Of a stretch of 7,208 nt of DNA, positions 5,366 through 7,208 are shown in pieces. Source of the stretch: an uncultured Parabacteroides sp. Its GTDB lineage: Bacteria > Bacteroidota > Bacteroidia > Bacteroidales > Tannerellaceae. The stretch spans positions 1-7,208 of the forward strand of contig USAD01000147.1 of assembly GCA_900552415.1 (NCBI GenBank), given 5' to 3'. The stretch's first letter is position 1, and every line of letters begins with the position of its first letter. Below the pieces are notes generated by a model. It was not told where the DNA came from and did not search any database. It saw nothing but the letters and a program-made list of their open reading frames with translations. The translations under genes and the position numbers were made by a program.

Positions 5366-6550
5366 ATGAAAAAGATTTTTACATCAGTCTTCATGCTGGC
5401 GGCCATCCTCTCCTCGTCGATGTACGCCCAAGATAACGATGGTTATCAGTTCACGACAGTAAAGGAGGTTAAGATCTCTCCCGTCAAGAACCAGAACCGG
5501 ACAGGAACCTGCTGGTGCTTCTCTGGCCTTGGTTTCCTGGAATCCGAATTGCTCCGTATGGGCAAGGGCGAATACGACCTGTCTGAGATGTTCATCGTCA
5601 ACCATTCTTATAAGGATAAAGCGGACAAGTACGTTCGTTTGCACGGTTACCTGAACTTTGCCCAGGGTGGCTCGTTCGGAGATGTGCTTTACGCGGCAAA
5701 ACATTATGGTCTCGTGCCTGAATCGGTTATGAATGGCTTGAACTATGGCGAGAACATGCACGTACATGGCGAGATGGAATCCGCCGCCGCCAACTACTTG
5801 AAAGCGATCATCAAGAACCCGAACCGCAAGCTCTCTACCGCATGGAAGAAAGGCTTCGACGGTATCATCGACGCTTACCTGGGCGAGCTCCCCGAAAAGT
5901 TCACCTACAACGGCAAGGAGTATACCCCAAAAAGTTTCGCCGAGGAGTTGGGCCTGAACATCGACGATTACGTATCATTGACCTCGTTCACGCATCATCC
6001 ATTCTACTCGACTTTCCCGATCGAGGTACAGGACAACTGGCGTTGGGATTTGTCGTATAACTTGCCTATCGACGAGCTGATGCAAGTGTTCGACAACGCT
6101 ATCAATAACGGCTATTCTATCGCTTGGGCATCCGACGTTAGTGAGAAGGGCTTCTCTCGTAACGGTGTCGCCGTAGCTGCCGACATCGAGTCGATGGAGC
6201 GTAGCGGCTCCGACCAGGATCGTTGGTTGGGCTTGAGCCAGACACAAAAGGATCAAGAGATCAAGAAAATGCTTGAGAAACCTTGCCAGGAGATCAAGGT
6301 TACACAAGAGTTGCGCCAAGAAGAGTACGATAACTATAAGACAACCGACGATCACGGCATGTTGATCTATGGTATCGCGAAAGACCAGACAGGCAAGAAG
6401 TTCTACATGGTCAAGAATTCTTGGGGCACGGACAATAAATATAAAGGGACTTGGTATGCGTCTGAAACATTCGTCGCTTTCAAGACCATGAATATTGTCG
6501 TTCATAAAAATGCTATTCCGAAAGAGATCCGGGCTAAGCTGGGAATCTAA
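5366..6550 (+). CDS. exported C1-family cysteine peptidase (bleomycin hydrolase / aminopeptidase C type)
   Basis: A 394-residue papain-fold peptidase of the bleomycin hydrolase/PepC branch. Residues 1-21 form a signal peptide (KK, hydrophobic core, then SSSMYA before QDNDG), with likely signal peptidase I cleavage after A21; no lipobox. The catalytic set is intact: Q43 (oxyanion) and nucleophile C49 in VKNQNRTGTCWCFSG, H330 in TTDDHGMLIYG, and N351 in VKNSWG. The 281 residues between C49 and H330 far exceed the papain spacing and hold the helical insert (about 130-310) typical of this branch. The C terminus (KNAIPKEIRAKLGI) occupies the place of the arm that in homologues enters the active site and limits them to aminopeptidase-like cleavage. 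Those relatives are mostly cytosolic hexamers; export to periplasm or outside is the notable difference. It is transcribed divergently from argR, with its own promoter. Amino-acid supply from peptides is a plausible role (inference). Confidence 0.9.
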   Translation: MKKIFTSVFMLAAILSSSMYAQDNDGYQFTTVKEVKISPVKNQNRTGTCWCFSGLGFLESELLRMGKGEYDLSEMFIVNHSYKDKADKYVRLHGYLNFAQGGSFGDVLYAAKHYGLVPESVMNGLNYGENMHVHGEMESAAANYLKAIIKNPNRKLSTAWKKGFDGIIDAYLGELPEKFTYNGKEYTPKSFAEELGLNIDDYVSLTSFTHHPFYSTFPIEVQDNWRWDLSYNLPIDELMQVFDNAINNGYSIAWASDVSEKGFSRNGVAVAADIESMERSGSDQDRWLGLSQTQKDQEIKKMLEKPCQEIKVTQELRQEEYDNYKTTDDHGMLIYGIAKDQTGKKFYMVKNSWGTDNKYKGTWYASETFVAFKTMNIVVHKNAIPKEIRAKLGI

Positions 6551-6589
6551 TTCATAAGTTTCCCACACACCAGCCACAAGTCATTTTTG

Positions 6590-6629
6590 ATCCCACTGTA
6601 GTGAAATTTCAAATACACTACAGTGGGAT
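6590..6629 (+). terminator. 14-bp perfect inverted repeat, likely peptidase terminator
   Basis: ATCCCACTGTAGTG (6590-6603) pairs without mismatch with CACTACAGTGGGAT (6616-6629) around a 12-base A/T-rich loop, 40 bases after the peptidase stop. The T-run after it is short and slightly offset (TGAATTTT), so it is an imperfect intrinsic terminator on the plus strand and has none on the minus strand. The position favours termination of the peptidase message; a protein-binding or REP-like role is an alternative. Confidence 0.6.
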
Positions 6630-6724
6630 TGAATTTTCATAACAGTCTATTTTTCCCCTCCTTCCCCACCATAGGATTTCAATCTTTTTAAAAACGTCAT
6701 TTTCCCAATAAAGAAATAAATTCG

Positions 6725-6732
6725 TATTTTTG
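6725..6732 (+). promoter_or_regulatory. -7 box of the PSP1/RicT gene
   Basis: TATTTTTG fits TAnnTTTG perfectly and is followed by CG. A TTTT at 6700-6703 lies 21 bases upstream as a poor -33 candidate. The leader to the ATG at 6800 would be about 60 bases and contains a weak TCCCT/AGGGA hairpin (6750-6754 with 6767-6771). Confidence 0.5.
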
Positions 6733-6799
6733 CGTATTTCGAGCGAAAGTCCCTAAAATCAGATACAGGGATCGACGCCAATTCTCAAACATTTACGAA

Positions 6800-7208
6800 A
6801 TGGATTTCAGATTAGATAAAGGGAATTGCCGCATGAGCCGAAAAGGTTGTAGCAGGCATCAAGATCATAAATTAAACACGTACGATTGGTTATGCGACGT
6901 GCCCGATTCGGACAAGGCGACCGATTACGTGGAAGTACAATTCAAGAATACGCGGAAAGGCTATTACTTGAACAACACGAAGATCCCTCTCGAGAAGGGA
7001 GACATCGTCGCCGTGGAGGCCAACCCCGGACACGATATCGGAACGGTTACCCTAACCGGCAAGTTGGTACTCCTCCAGATGAAGAAGAACAACATGCGCA
7101 CGGATCAGGAGCCCAAACGAGTCTACCGCAAGGCTAAGCCAACCGACATCGAGAAATACGAGGAGGCAAAGTCGAAAGAGCACGCCACCATGATTCGCTC
7201 TCGCCAGG
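6800..7208 (+). CDS. ricT: PSP1-domain / RicT (YaaT) family protein, 5' part only
   Basis: An open frame starts at ATG 6800 and runs through the window edge without a stop, giving the first 136 residues; the gene continues beyond. Residues 43-92 (YVEVQFKNTRKGYYLNN..., then EKGDIVAVEANPGHDIGTV and TGKLV) match the N-terminal beta-domain of the PSP1/YaaT family. KPTDIEKYEEAKSKEHATMI (113-132) begins the helical PSP1 C-terminal domain with its characteristic acidic helix. In Bacillus the RicT/YaaT protein joins a complex with YmcA and YlbF that carries iron-sulfur clusters and affects RNase Y processing; in Bacteroidetes, which lack that setting, the function is not established. Three cysteines lie in the N-terminal extension (C10, C17, C32). 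A later in-frame ATG (6833, M12) is possible, but the first is closer to the promoter and keeps C10. Family call firm, role uncertain. Confidence 0.85.
   Translation, partial: MDFRLDKGNCRMSRKGCSRHQDHKLNTYDWLCDVPDSDKATDYVEVQFKNTRKGYYLNNTKIPLEKGDIVAVEANPGHDIGTVTLTGKLVLLQMKKNNMRTDQEPKRVYRKAKPTDIEKYEEAKSKEHATMIRSRQ

Noticed and set aside
5975..6577. 200-codon minus-strand frame inside the peptidase gene
   Set aside because: Antisense to a peptidase with intact catalytic residues; no promoter or family signature.
6685..6694. TTTTTAAAAA palindrome as an operator
   Set aside because: A 10-base A/T palindrome is expected by chance in a low-GC intergenic region and sits at no special position relative to the -7 box.
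6886..7137. 83-codon plus-strand frame near the right edge
   Set aside because: It is out of frame with the PSP1/RicT reading frame starting at 6800, which is open to the window end and matches a known family; the alternative product is R/G/Q-rich noise.

Overview
The window looks like chromosomal core DNA from a Bacteroidales bacterium, most likely in the Parabacteroides/Tannerellaceae neighbourhood (genus guess at low confidence). The evidence is the Bacteroidetes-type -7 promoter boxes (TAnnTTTG) ahead of several genes, A-rich leaders without Shine-Dalgarno sequences, an acidic residue run after the lipobox cysteine of a lipoprotein, and the gene set argR-GNAT-argG-argC-argD with Bacteroidetes-like ArgG and ArgD sequence variants. 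I see no mobile element, CRISPR array, tRNA or rRNA.

Layout. At 73-585 (+) lies a small FKBP-like peptidyl-prolyl isomerase lipoprotein whose active site looks degenerate. It converges on a five-gene arginine operon read leftwards (665-5090, -): argR repressor, a GNAT acyltransferase, argG, argC and argD. The two units share a hairpin at 603-643 whose T-run is best for the operon. Rightwards from the argR promoter region runs a secreted bleomycin-hydrolase-type C1 cysteine peptidase (5366-6550, +), followed by a strong inverted repeat and then the 5' part of a PSP1/RicT-family gene (6800 to beyond the window end, +). No gene-free stretch exceeds 300 bases. The two larger gaps (5091-5365 and 6551-6799) hold promoters, ARG boxes and hairpins.

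How it works together. ArgC (acylglutamyl-phosphate reductase), ArgD (acylornithine aminotransferase) and ArgG (argininosuccinate synthase) are three steps of de novo arginine synthesis. The GNAT between argR and argG is the natural candidate for the first step, N-acylation of glutamate. In Bacteroidetes the acyl group is thought to be succinyl rather than acetyl, because the characterised carbamoyltransferase of that phylum uses N-succinylornithine. ArgR heads its own operon. Two ARG-box-like palindromes 42 bp apart (four helical turns) bracket its predicted -7 element, which suggests arginine-dependent autorepression of the whole operon. argB, argF', argE and argH are not in the window.

The most interesting points are the double ARG-box operator, the GNAT as first enzyme of the acylated arginine pathway with an unexplained four-cysteine cluster near its C terminus, and several family-unusual residues in ArgG and in the FKBP lipoprotein.
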